DNA of 47,216 bases, taken from assembly GCA_018623135.1 (NCBI GenBank), contig JAAZVW010000007.1, positions 1 through 47,216 on the forward strand, read 5' to 3'. Of this stretch, positions 29,554 through 39,014 are shown piece by piece. This DNA comes from Pseudomonadota bacterium (lineage in GTDB: Bacteria > Pseudomonadota > Alphaproteobacteria > UBA1280 > JAAZVW01). Position 1 is the stretch's first letter. Each line of letters starts with the position of its first letter. A model generated the notes under the pieces. The model made no database searches. It was not told the origin of the DNA and saw only the letters and a list, made by a program, of their open reading frames with translations. A program made the translations under genes and the position numbers.

Positions 29554-29862
29554 GTGGTCACAAACGACTTAGATATGGTGCACACGAAGGCCAGGGATCT
29601 GGCCCAAAGTTTGAGAGTGATCTCAAACCCGCACCGACTCATGATTTTATGTACAATCGGGAATCAGGAAAAACATGTAAATCATTTAGTTGATAAACTA
29701 AACTTATCTCAACCCTCAGTATCTCAACATCTCGCCGTTCTACGCGATCAAGGCATTCTCACCCGCCGCCGCGACGGACAAAAACTCTACTATTCCATTA
29801 AAGACTCTCAACTTCTCGATATTATTAGTTATTTATGCGATAATTTTTGCTGTGATGAATAA
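29554..29862 (+). CDS. ArsR family HTH transcriptional regulator
   Basis: RDLAQSLRVISNPHRLMILCTIGNQEKHVNHLVDKLNLSQPSVSQHLAVLRDQGILTRRRDGQKLYYSI; start GTG 29554 or ATG 29575. Confidence 0.9.
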   Translation: MVTNDLDMVHTKARDLAQSLRVISNPHRLMILCTIGNQEKHVNHLVDKLNLSQPSVSQHLAVLRDQGILTRRRDGQKLYYSIKDSQLLDIISYLCDNFCCDE

Positions 29863-29885
29863 CAAACATTAAATAACGAGACATT

Positions 29886-30968
29886 ATGGAATTACTAAAA
29901 AATTACTATTCCGAAGCATACATCATTAAAGTCAGCGAAGTTTTTACACAAAATTTTGCTGGCTTTAATACTTTTGAGTTCCAACAAGATGTTTATAAAG
30001 ATTGGGAGAGTTTAGAACTTAAAGCCCGTATGAGACGCCTTAGTGAATCTCTTTATAGACAACTTCCACAAGATTTTACTCAAGCAGCAACCATATTAAA
30101 AAAGGCACAACCACAGCTACGTAATTGCCATAAAAACTCTGGCATGCTTAATACATTTTTAGCTGACTATGTAGAACTTTACGGTTTAGACAATCCAGAA
30201 CTTTCACTTTCTTTATTTGAAACCCTTACGATTGACAGTACAGCGGAATTCGCCATTAGGCCTTTTATTGTCCGTTACCCTGATTTAGCCTTTAAACAAA
30301 TGCGCGCTTGGAGCAACCACAACGACCATCAGATCAGACGCCTAGCAAGCGAAGGCTGCCGACCAAGGCTACCTTGGGGCATGGCTTTAACAGAATTAAA
30401 AAAAGACCCCACTCCTATTTGGCCAATACTAGAAAAACTCTCAACCGATGAATCCTTATATGTAAAAAAATCAGTTGCCAATAATTTAAATGATATTGCA
30501 AAAGACCACCCAGAGTTGGTACTTAACTTTGCTCAAAAACATTATGGCAAGCATGAGCATACAAATTGGATTTTAAAACATGGTTTACGTACACTTTTAA
30601 AACAAGGGAACTCTGAAGCGCTTAAACTTATTGGTTATTCTGGCGCAACAGGCGTAGACGGACGTATAGAGTTAAGTAAAGATAGAGTAGCACTTAAGCA
30701 ATCAATTCAATTTACTTTTCATTTAAATATTGCCCAAGAAACACCTTTGCGTATCGAATACAAAATACACTACTTAAAAGCCAATGGTCGATACACACAC
30801 AAAGTATTTATGCTCCGTCAAAAAACCTTTTCTCAAGGAGTTTATAGGCTAGAAAAAGCTGTGTCTTTCGCAGATTTAACAACCAGAAAACATTATAAAG
30901 GACTACATAAAATAGATTTAATTATCAATGGGATAACCATAGATACACAATCTTTTGAAGTTGTTTAA
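29886..30968 (+). CDS. DNA alkylation repair protein, AlkC/AlkD-like HEAT-type
   Basis: YYSEAYIIKVSEVFTQNFAGFNTFEFQQDVYKDWESLELKARMRRLSESLYRQLP, ...VKKSVANNLNDIAKDHPELVLNFAQKHYGKHEHTNWILKHGLRTLLKQGNSEAL. Confidence 0.8.
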   Translation: MELLKNYYSEAYIIKVSEVFTQNFAGFNTFEFQQDVYKDWESLELKARMRRLSESLYRQLPQDFTQAATILKKAQPQLRNCHKNSGMLNTFLADYVELYGLDNPELSLSLFETLTIDSTAEFAIRPFIVRYPDLAFKQMRAWSNHNDHQIRRLASEGCRPRLPWGMALTELKKDPTPIWPILEKLSTDESLYVKKSVANNLNDIAKDHPELVLNFAQKHYGKHEHTNWILKHGLRTLLKQGNSEALKLIGYSGATGVDGRIELSKDRVALKQSIQFTFHLNIAQETPLRIEYKIHYLKANGRYTHKVFMLRQKTFSQGVYRLEKAVSFADLTTRKHYKGLHKIDLIINGITIDTQSFEVV

Positions 30969-31055
30969 AAAAAGCTAGTACAACCTATTTTTTTGAGTTA
31001 GCATAGTCTACGAATCGTTAATAAAGCAGTTTAGTCTTTACTTCCCTTTTCCAAA

Positions 31056-31071
31056 TGGGGATCCTTCCCCA
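31056..31071 (+). promoter_or_regulatory. Stem-loop abutting the Shine-Dalgarno of the exonuclease gene
   Basis: TGGGGA-TCCT-TCCCCA immediately followed by AAGGAG and ATG at 31083. Confidence 0.45.
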
Positions 31072-31082
31072 AGGAGCCTAAA

Positions 31083-32234
31083 ATGACTGCCTCAACTTTC
31101 GATAAAAAATTGAAGCCCTATATTATTTCACCACCTGAACCTAAATATCCAACTGATGGTAAACCGCTCTATTTTTCTGACTCAGACAAGTTAGGCCAGC
31201 CTGGGCGCATCATGATTCCATTTGTAGTATCAGACATTGAAACGGTCCCCAGTGATCGCAAAATGTACGAATTGCTGTATATGGATAATGCACGCGTTGC
31301 AGCTTTGGAAAATATGACACCTGAAAAGCGCCATGCAGAATTTATGAATGCATACCGCGCTTTAAACGGTGAAGTTCTGGAAACTTTCCAAACCTTAATG
31401 CTTGCCTATGAAACCAAAAACGCTATGCAAAACCCCTATTTGCGAAATAAACAAATTACGCAAATGCGTAACAAAGCACAGCGTACGGGTATTAATTGGC
31501 GTCGCGTTAAAGTGAGCGATAATGACATTGTGGCCATTGCAAATGGTCGTTTTACAATGGTTATTAACATGCTCAAACCAGAGCCATTTGTTGAAGATAT
31601 CACTTTTTGTGGTGTTGAATACTTAGGCACAGAACAGAGCACCAATGATGAGCTTATGAAGCTCTTTTTGGCTGAAATTGAACTTTGGCAGCCCATTGTT
31701 ATTGGGCATAATTACCAAAAGTATGACTTTGAGGTGATTAACCACCAGCGTAGCCGTATGGGGATTAAAGCACCCTACTTTGAATCTCTGGGCTTACAAG
31801 GTCAGCACCGTGGTAATTCTTCATCTACACCCAAATACAGTATTAAACTGGGTGGTTTGAAGTATCTGGATCGATTAATCGACACCATGCTGATGCTCAG
31901 CGCTAATGGTAGTAAATTTATTGGTTTGGATGATGCCGCCAAAAACTATGGCGCGCCTGGTAAAACAGGTAAAGCAAACCGTGTTTTCGAACACTTTTAT
32001 TTGGGAGAAAACCTCATTAATGCGCTTTACTGCCAAAACGACATCCACAACAACCTTGTTGTTTTTATCCGAGCCTGTATGGAGCGTGCCAACGTTCTGC
32101 CGCCAGCGCTCATTAACAAATTTTTGCGTGCTCAAAGAGATTTTTTGAAAATGCAAAAAGCAAAAGGTTGCCCTGCCTCTTCGGAGTTTTACAAATTATG
32201 GATGAAGCAAAAAAGCAATTTTTCTCAAATTTAA
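31083..32234 (+). CDS. Divergent PolB-like DEDDy 3'-5' exonuclease
   Basis: Motif I FVVSDIETVPSD, motif II PIVIGHNYQKYDFEVINHQRSRMGI, motif III ALYCQNDIHNNLVVF (YX3D); parallels the motifs of the 1873..2703 protein. Confidence 0.78.
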   Translation: MTASTFDKKLKPYIISPPEPKYPTDGKPLYFSDSDKLGQPGRIMIPFVVSDIETVPSDRKMYELLYMDNARVAALENMTPEKRHAEFMNAYRALNGEVLETFQTLMLAYETKNAMQNPYLRNKQITQMRNKAQRTGINWRRVKVSDNDIVAIANGRFTMVINMLKPEPFVEDITFCGVEYLGTEQSTNDELMKLFLAEIELWQPIVIGHNYQKYDFEVINHQRSRMGIKAPYFESLGLQGQHRGNSSSTPKYSIKLGGLKYLDRLIDTMLMLSANGSKFIGLDDAAKNYGAPGKTGKANRVFEHFYLGENLINALYCQNDIHNNLVVFIRACMERANVLPPALINKFLRAQRDFLKMQKAKGCPASSEFYKLWMKQKSNFSQI

Positions 32235-32244
32235 TCACGGCATT

Positions 32245-32272
32245 GAGCCTCCGCAATGGAGGCTCTTTTTTT
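32245..32272 (+). terminator. Intrinsic terminator of the exonuclease gene
   Basis: GAGCCTCC-GCAAT-GGAGGCTC-TTTTTTT. Confidence 0.9.
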
Positions 32273-32285
32273 ATGGCTCATACAT

Positions 32286-32312
32286 AAAAAAAGCCCCCGT
32301 TTAAGGGGGCTT
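32286..32312 (-). terminator. Intrinsic terminator of the 459-aa orphan gene
   Basis: GCCCCC-GTTTAA-GGGGGC with an A run on the plus strand (U tract on minus transcript). Confidence 0.88.
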
Positions 32313-32328
32313 ATACTTAAAAACCAAC

Positions 32329-33708
32329 TTAGCTGTAAGGCGTTGCTGGGTTTGTATTAATGTTGTTAAGGGTATTAAACAGCTGTCCGTTGGACATATC
32401 ATACCCCATCATAACAATAACCTGTAACAGCAGAATTGACGCAACATCATAGCCTGTATCTTCACCAGTATTGGTTTTAGACCAGCCACTTTGCTGTTTC
32501 AATTCTTGTGCATTTGCTTTTACGGTCGTACCGATAAGCTCCAGCACACCTGTAATCAGGTAGCGTTTTTGGGATAAAGCCAAACGTTGCGTTTCGCTGT
32601 TGTATTTGATGTTTTTACCAGAGATTGGACGAATAACATCCCGTTGCACCGTATCCATAAAAACAGCTGGAAAGGTTGGACGGAGCGTCAGTTCGCTCAA
32701 TACATTTTCTTCACCATCTTCTGGCATAATGATCTGACCATCGCCATCGTAGCATTTGTTGCGAATCACTTCCTGAATAACACGCAAACAAACGAGCAAA
32801 TGTGCGATAGAGCTGTACCCTTCGTGGAAGGGGCGTTTTTCTTTACGCGTACGTTTAGAAAAAGCATCCCGCACAGAATCGTGCAAAGAACGACTAATTT
32901 CCCCCATTGGGATTGCCTGTTCTTTATCCAGAGCCAGCTCTTTTTGATCTTTAATCATATTTTCAGGCACATGTTTTGAACGTTGTTCTTCCAAAACATA
33001 ACGACCGAATACAGAGTAAAAATCAACCAGAACAGTCTCATTATCGCGGTACTTACGGTAAAGATCATCTGCTTCTTTACCCAAGCCCTGCGCAATGAAG
33101 GTACGTGCCAGTTCGCCTACCATTTCCTGGAACAAACGCTTATGTCCCAAACAACGGTAAACAACAGACAGCCCCATTTCTCGGTCACGCATAAATTGCT
33201 CAACACCAACAATAAGCACCATATGCATCGCTACCAACAGCTGAAGCACCACAAAAGGTGATTCACCTGCAGGAATGGCATCTGCATAACGCTCACGAAA
33301 TGCCCGAATATACTTTGGCATTTGTTTACGATACTGCTCATTGGGCGTTACCATTTGCTCTGGGCTTTTATCCCAGATATCCAAAATAGCCAACATGCGG
33401 CGACGCATACGGTCTGCATAAATTTCCAGTACCGAAAATTCTTTATGGCCTGAATGCATTTTCACCTGTTGACTACCATCTGTAGCAGGACCATAAATTT
33501 CTGTCAGCAGATCAGAAAACGCAGGCGCAATATCAACCTTGAAAAGATCGCCTAACTTGGCACCATTTTTGTTGAGCTTTTTCAGGTGTGAGTGGAAGTT
33601 TTCTCCTGCATTTCGCCCTTGGACGAAAGAAGGAATTTCATTTAATGTTTGAGGGTTTTCATCCCCCAAAAGCTCCATAAGAGCAACAGAAAGCTTTGAA
33701 TGAGCCAT
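32329..33708 (-). CDS. Orphan protein of unknown function (459 aa)
   Basis: Long ORF with strong SD (TTTGGAGGTTACCATGGCT) supporting start MAHSKLSVALMELLGDENPQ at 33708; no recognised domain. Confidence 0.8.
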   Translation of the reverse strand: MAHSKLSVALMELLGDENPQTLNEIPSFVQGRNAGENFHSHLKKLNKNGAKLGDLFKVDIAPAFSDLLTEIYGPATDGSQQVKMHSGHKEFSVLEIYADRMRRRMLAILDIWDKSPEQMVTPNEQYRKQMPKYIRAFRERYADAIPAGESPFVVLQLLVAMHMVLIVGVEQFMRDREMGLSVVYRCLGHKRLFQEMVGELARTFIAQGLGKEADDLYRKYRDNETVLVDFYSVFGRYVLEEQRSKHVPENMIKDQKELALDKEQAIPMGEISRSLHDSVRDAFSKRTRKEKRPFHEGYSSIAHLLVCLRVIQEVIRNKCYDGDGQIIMPEDGEENVLSELTLRPTFPAVFMDTVQRDVIRPISGKNIKYNSETQRLALSQKRYLITGVLELIGTTVKANAQELKQQSGWSKTNTGEDTGYDVASILLLQVIVMMGYDMSNGQLFNTLNNINTNPATPYS

Positions 33709-33924
33709 GGTAACCTCCAAATAAGGTAATGTGTGGCGAAAAGCATTTAATTAAGGGGTAAAGGTTTTGTGAGAAAGAGTTTTTAAATCAGAAAACGTAA
33801 AATCATGTTTCTGAACAAAAGGTTAACATTAAACAAAGAAGCTCTACAAGATAAAAATATACCTATTCATTATAAAAAAAGCGCCTTATAAAAAGACGCT
33901 TTTAAAGATACTACCTATAAGGGT

Positions 33925-34755
33925 TTAAGAAAGCACTTTCACCTCTTTATATGTTTGCCAAACAGGGGCATGGTCCGAAGGTTTATCCATACCGCGTACC
34001 TCATAATCAACAGCTGTTGCATCTACAAGTTGCGTCAACTCTGGTGTATTTAAAATAAGGTCAATACGCAAACCGTGTTTAGGGTCTTGCTCAAAACCAC
34101 GAGAGCGATAATCAAACCAACTTAAATTATGTTCTGGCACTGTATTTTTAGTGTAAAAGGCATCTTGTAAATTAATTGTGCCCATCACTTTAGTAAGCAG
34201 CTCACGTTCTTCTGGTAAAAAGCTACATTTACCTGTACGCAGCCAACGTTTGGCGTTGTGATCGCCAATACCGATATCTATATCTTCTGGAGCAATATTC
34301 ATATCACCCATTACCACAAAATGAGCATATTGATCTTTACGCTCTGTCATATAAACAGCTAAATCTTCATAAAACTTAAGTTTACATGGGAATTTTTGAG
34401 GATGATCTCTACTTTCTCCTTGTGGAAAATAGCCATTAATAAAGTGCACTTTACCTACAGATGTATTTAGTGTAATAGCAGAAAAACGGCGCTGATCTTC
34501 TGCTGTATCATGCGGGTAGCCCATTTGAGATTCTTCTGGTGTGACTTTTGTTAAGATAGCTACGCCATGGTAACCCTTTTGCCCATACACATGTGCTTTA
34601 TAGCCCATCGCCTCAATTTCATCGTACGGAAAAAGCTCCGTTAAAACTTTAATTTCTTGTAAGCCAATAACATCTGGCTGATGCTTTTCAAGCACTTCTT
34701 TTACCTGATGTAAACGTGAACGGATACCATTTACATTAAATGTAATAACTTTCAT
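33925..34755 (-). CDS. xthA: Exodeoxyribonuclease III
   Basis: MKVITFNVNGIRSRLHQVKEVLEKHQPDVIGLQEIKV...FVVMGDMNIAPEDIDI...LRIDLILNTPEL...KPSDHAPVW. Confidence 0.94.
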   Translation of the reverse strand: MKVITFNVNGIRSRLHQVKEVLEKHQPDVIGLQEIKVLTELFPYDEIEAMGYKAHVYGQKGYHGVAILTKVTPEESQMGYPHDTAEDQRRFSAITLNTSVGKVHFINGYFPQGESRDHPQKFPCKLKFYEDLAVYMTERKDQYAHFVVMGDMNIAPEDIDIGIGDHNAKRWLRTGKCSFLPEERELLTKVMGTINLQDAFYTKNTVPEHNLSWFDYRSRGFEQDPKHGLRIDLILNTPELTQLVDATAVDYEVRGMDKPSDHAPVWQTYKEVKVLS

Positions 34756-34783
34756 TTGTGTATCTTTTCTTTTATTAATTCTA

Positions 34784-35788
34784 TTAATCTAAGCCAACTT
34801 TACGGCGTACTTTAGATATTTTTTTCATCGCTTGCTTGCGTACTTTTTGCGCACCCATTTGCATGACTTCATCTAAATACTTTTTATTCGCCATAAGTTC
34901 TTCAAACTTTTTACGAGGTTCTGCAAGCATGTCATCTAAGCTATCTGCCAGCATTTTTTTAGCATCACCATACCCTAATCCACCATTTACAAAACCATCG
35001 TACATGGCTTTGACCTTAGCAGAATCTTTTTCAACTTCTTTATAAAGTTGGAAAATTGTATTATCAGGGTCTTTGGGTTCTTCTGGTAATTTAGAATCCG
35101 TCACGATACGCATAACGGCTTTACGCATGGCTTTAGGGTCTTCAAATACCGGGATTGTATTGTTATAGCTTTTAGACATTTTACGACCATCTAACCCTGG
35201 TACAGTTGCTGCATCTTCTTTAATACGGAATTCTGGCAATGTAAGCACCTCGCCATAAATATGATTAAAAGAACCTGCAATATCACGTGCAAATTCTACG
35301 TGCTGAATTTGGTCTTTACCCACAGGTACAATGTTTGTATCAAACATCAAAATATCAGCCGCCATTAAAATAGGGTAATTAAAAAGCCCCATATTAACAC
35401 CATCATCAAGTTCTTTACCTAATTCTTCGTTACGGTCTCGTTGTGCTTTATAAGCATGAGAGCGGTTCATAAGCCCTTTAGGAGTAACGTTAGATAAAAT
35501 AGATGTAAGCTCGGTAATTTCTGGTACATCTGATTGTTTATAAAAGTTAACTTTTTCAGGATCTAAGCCTAACGCCAAAAATGTCGCCACAACCTCGTAA
35601 GTGTTTTTACGAATTTGTGCGGCGTCTTTATCCTGATTCAAGGCATGGTAATTAGCAATAAAAACATAAGCCTCACCCTCTTTTGCTGTATCTTTAATAA
35701 GCTGAAGTGTTGGCTGAATCATGCCCACAAAATTACCTAAGTGTGGACGACCTGTTGGTTTAATACCTGTAAGAATACGTGTTGTCAT
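34784..35788 (-). CDS. trpS: Tryptophanyl-tRNA synthetase
   Basis: RILTGIKPTGRPHLGNFVG (HIGH-like), PVGKDQIQHVEFARDIA, LDGRKMSKSYNNTIP (KMSKS). Confidence 0.94.
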   Translation of the reverse strand: MTTRILTGIKPTGRPHLGNFVGMIQPTLQLIKDTAKEGEAYVFIANYHALNQDKDAAQIRKNTYEVVATFLALGLDPEKVNFYKQSDVPEITELTSILSNVTPKGLMNRSHAYKAQRDRNEELGKELDDGVNMGLFNYPILMAADILMFDTNIVPVGKDQIQHVEFARDIAGSFNHIYGEVLTLPEFRIKEDAATVPGLDGRKMSKSYNNTIPVFEDPKAMRKAVMRIVTDSKLPEEPKDPDNTIFQLYKEVEKDSAKVKAMYDGFVNGGLGYGDAKKMLADSLDDMLAEPRKKFEELMANKKYLDEVMQMGAQKVRKQAMKKISKVRRKVGLD

Positions 35789-35938
35789 AGTATGCCCTTT
35801 TTAATTTGCATAATTGTTATATCGAAAATTCGGTTTTTTGTGAAGTGAAGAAACAAGAAATATGGCGATTAACGCCACCATATAAGAGATACTTTATGAG
35901 TTTTATTTTCCATATTCATAAGCTTAAGCATAGCTTAT

Positions 35939-35967
35939 AAAAAAAGGCTGGGCAAGCCCAACCTTTA
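35939..35967 (-). terminator. Intrinsic terminator downstream of the chemoreceptor gene
   Basis: AAAGGcTGGGC-AA-GCCCAaCCTTT with an A run at the plus 5' side (U tract on minus transcript). Confidence 0.75.
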
Positions 35968-35976
35968 TAACCTTTA

Positions 35977-37332
35977 CTAAACTTCAAAGTGTTCAATACT
36001 TTTGGCGCTTTCACTCACAGAACCAAGCATTTGGTTCATGGTATTGCTTACCTCATTTACCATTTCAAAAGCGTGTTGCATTTGCTGACTAAATGATGTG
36101 ACAGTCATTGAGACTTCCTCAACCGCAGCAGATTGCTGTTCTACCGCTGTAAAGACAGCATCTGATTTTTGGTTCATTTGATTTACAGCTTCTGTCACTT
36201 GTTCTGTTTCATTAAGAGCCTGTGTTAATTCTTCTTGCAACTCTTTTACAACAGTGCCAATTTCTGTGGTTGATTTACTTGTGCTTGCTGCAAGTTTACG
36301 TACTTCATCGGCCACAACAGCAAAACCTAAACCTGCCTCACCTGCACGTGCAGCTTCAATAGCTGCATTAAGGGCCAGCAGGTTAACTTGGTCAGAAATA
36401 TCATCAATCACCTCTGTTACCTGCGTAATGCGTTGAGCATTATGCAATAGAACATTCATTTTATCGCGTGAATTTTGGGTTTGTTCATCAATACCTGCCA
36501 TCAATACTTTTGAGCTTGAAGCCATTTCACTAATTTCTGTAATTTGAGAGGCCGCATCTTGTACCGCTGAAGTGATTTCTTGTAAAGATACTTTCTGATG
36601 CTCTAACGCTTGCTGCATTTGGTCTGTACGCTCTGCAATGTCATCAGATGAACGTACAACCGAAGTTGAGGCCATTTTCATACCCATAACAATAACCGCA
36701 ATATTTTCTACAAACTTATTAAAATTTTTAGCAATATCGCCAAGTTCATCGTTTGTTGTTTCTTCTAGGCGTTTTTTAAGATTAGCATCACCTTCTGAGA
36801 GCTGCTTTAATTCAGCACTAACAGTGGCAAGGCCACCCCCAATATATTTAATAATACGACGACTTAACATAAGAGAAACAATTGTTGTAAACATAAATGC
36901 ACCACCACCAAAGGCATAAATAATAATAAGCTCTTTAACGGTACGATCCCAATCTGATTTAGCCATTTCTTCCATTTCTGTAAGAAATTCTTTGCGATAT
37001 GCATTTGCATCTCTATTAATTTCAGAAAGGCTTTGTTCAGATTGCTTTCTTAATAAATTAGCAAATTCATTTGTTTCATGCTGGTCTAATTCCATAAGGA
37101 TTTGGGTGATTTTATCTTGGCTTTTTAAACGCACATTTTTATCTTCATCTGCTGAAAGAAGATGCATTTGCACCATATACAAATCTTGCAAATGTTGAAG
37201 GCGCTGATGATCTTGCCACGCTTTAAAGGTTACAGCAATTGTACCTACGGCACCAATAACAGCCGCCATAACCATCATAAAGCCTGAAAATAAAAAGAGA
37301 CGTTTTTTAATACTGATATTAGAAAATAACAC
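35977..37332 (-). CDS. Transmembrane methyl-accepting chemotaxis protein (HAMP-MCP)
   Basis: TM at both ends of a short sensor region; HAMP-like region; [45 protein letters not shown]. Confidence 0.92.
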   Translation of the reverse strand: MLFSNISIKKRLFLFSGFMMVMAAVIGAVGTIAVTFKAWQDHQRLQHLQDLYMVQMHLLSADEDKNVRLKSQDKITQILMELDQHETNEFANLLRKQSEQSLSEINRDANAYRKEFLTEMEEMAKSDWDRTVKELIIIYAFGGGAFMFTTIVSLMLSRRIIKYIGGGLATVSAELKQLSEGDANLKKRLEETTNDELGDIAKNFNKFVENIAVIVMGMKMASTSVVRSSDDIAERTDQMQQALEHQKVSLQEITSAVQDAASQITEISEMASSSKVLMAGIDEQTQNSRDKMNVLLHNAQRITQVTEVIDDISDQVNLLALNAAIEAARAGEAGLGFAVVADEVRKLAASTSKSTTEIGTVVKELQEELTQALNETEQVTEAVNQMNQKSDAVFTAVEQQSAAVEEVSMTVTSFSQQMQHAFEMVNEVSNTMNQMLGSVSESAKSIEHFEV

Positions 37333-37577
37333 CTGAAAAACCCTTATTTTTTTATAGTTATTTTAACGAGGCTACCTGAAATTATTTAGATGCACCAAAT
37401 ATATTTTAGTCTAACCTTATTAATCATAAATCACCTATTACATTTTAACCACCACACTTTATACACATAAAGCATTTAAAAAGGTTTTTCTTGTTGCAGT
37501 GCACAATCAAAATGTCATGAATTTTTTAATAATCACCCCCATAATAATATTGGGTTAGATGAAAGAGGCTAAATTTT

Positions 37578-39014
37578 ATGAATAACAAGAACTACCAAAT
37601 TAGCGTCGACACGTACAATAACTGCCTGCGCACATTCCAAACGATAGAAGACCGTTTCGGTATTAGCGTGCATGTGATTGACGAAGATAAGCTCTTAGAT
37701 AAAGGGCAAATTTTCGTATTTAATCATTTTGCACGCTTTGAAGCTGCTATCCCTATCTATTTCATCTACAAAGCAACAGGCGCTTTTACACGTACAATTG
37801 CTGACCACAGGTTATTTAATTTAGGCGGTGAAAAATTCCAAAAATTCTTAAAAAATGGCGGTGCTTTACCAAATAATTTAGAAGGTTTATTACCATTTTT
37901 AGCCGCAGAAATTCTAAGAGGACGCAAAGCCGTTATATTCCCTGAAGGCGGCATGATTAAAAACCGTCAGGTTTATCATAAAGAACATGGCTTTCAGCTT
38001 TTATCAGGCCTTTCTGGTAAAATGCGTAAACAACACAGAGGCGCTGCAGTATTAGCGCTTACGCTAGATTTATTTAAAGAGCGTATTAAAGACTTACACG
38101 AGCGAGGTGACACCAAACGCCTTGCCCACTGGCGCGATGCTCTAGAAATTGAATCTATTGAAAAACTATTAGAGCAAGCTTACCGCCCTACCCTTGTGGT
38201 GCCAGGTAATATCACTTTTTATCCAATGCGTATTAAAGAGAACCTCATTAGTAAAGCCGTTAAGTTTTTTGTAAAGAAAATGCCAGATCAGCTTTCTGAA
38301 GAACTGACAATTGAAAGTAATATCCTGCTTAAAGATACAGATATGACGGTTCATTTTTCAAACAGTGTAGAAATTGCACCTAAATTAAGTTGGTGGCGTA
38401 AACTCTTATTGCGTCATTTCTTTAATAAAATTGATTCCTTGGAAGATTTTTTCTCATTATCACAGAAAAAAGAAGGATTTTTTACTAAATTCATCGTACG
38501 TTTTATGTACACCGAAACACATTCTATCCGTGATCAGTATATGGAAATGATGTACCGTAATGTAACCATTAACATAAGCCATATTGCAGCAACTTTATTG
38601 CACACTATTCATAAACATCATAAGTCTTATATTGAACGACAAGAGTTTGAAACACTTGTACAAAACATTATAACGCAATTACAGCATGAACCTAATATAA
38701 GCATTCATGAATCTATTTCTGAAGAGATGTCTATTGCTGATGTAGCCAAAGAATTAAAGTTATTTTATGAAACATTAGAGTATGCAGACCTTATTAAAGT
38801 TAATAAACAAGAAATTTTACTGCATAGAAGTTTTGATAAAATAGATTACGATATTCATGAAGTACGCATTAAAAACCCTGCACATGTATTTGTAAACGAA
38901 GCAGTGCCTGTGCCTGCTGTACGTCGCGCAACGTTAATGGCGTTAAGACAGCATAAAAAACAACAAAAAGCACAAGAACTTACAACCGCTGAATTAGAAG
39001 GAGCAAGCTTATGA
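37578..39014 (+). CDS. PlsC-like glycerolipid acyltransferase-domain protein
   Basis: HX4E-type motif FNHFARFEAAIPIY and FPEGGMIKNRQ; first gene of the fad operon. Confidence 0.78.
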   Translation: MNNKNYQISVDTYNNCLRTFQTIEDRFGISVHVIDEDKLLDKGQIFVFNHFARFEAAIPIYFIYKATGAFTRTIADHRLFNLGGEKFQKFLKNGGALPNNLEGLLPFLAAEILRGRKAVIFPEGGMIKNRQVYHKEHGFQLLSGLSGKMRKQHRGAAVLALTLDLFKERIKDLHERGDTKRLAHWRDALEIESIEKLLEQAYRPTLVVPGNITFYPMRIKENLISKAVKFFVKKMPDQLSEELTIESNILLKDTDMTVHFSNSVEIAPKLSWWRKLLLRHFFNKIDSLEDFFSLSQKKEGFFTKFIVRFMYTETHSIRDQYMEMMYRNVTINISHIAATLLHTIHKHHKSYIERQEFETLVQNIITQLQHEPNISIHESISEEMSIADVAKELKLFYETLEYADLIKVNKQEILLHRSFDKIDYDIHEVRIKNPAHVFVNEAVPVPAVRRATLMALRQHKKQQKAQELTTAELEGASL

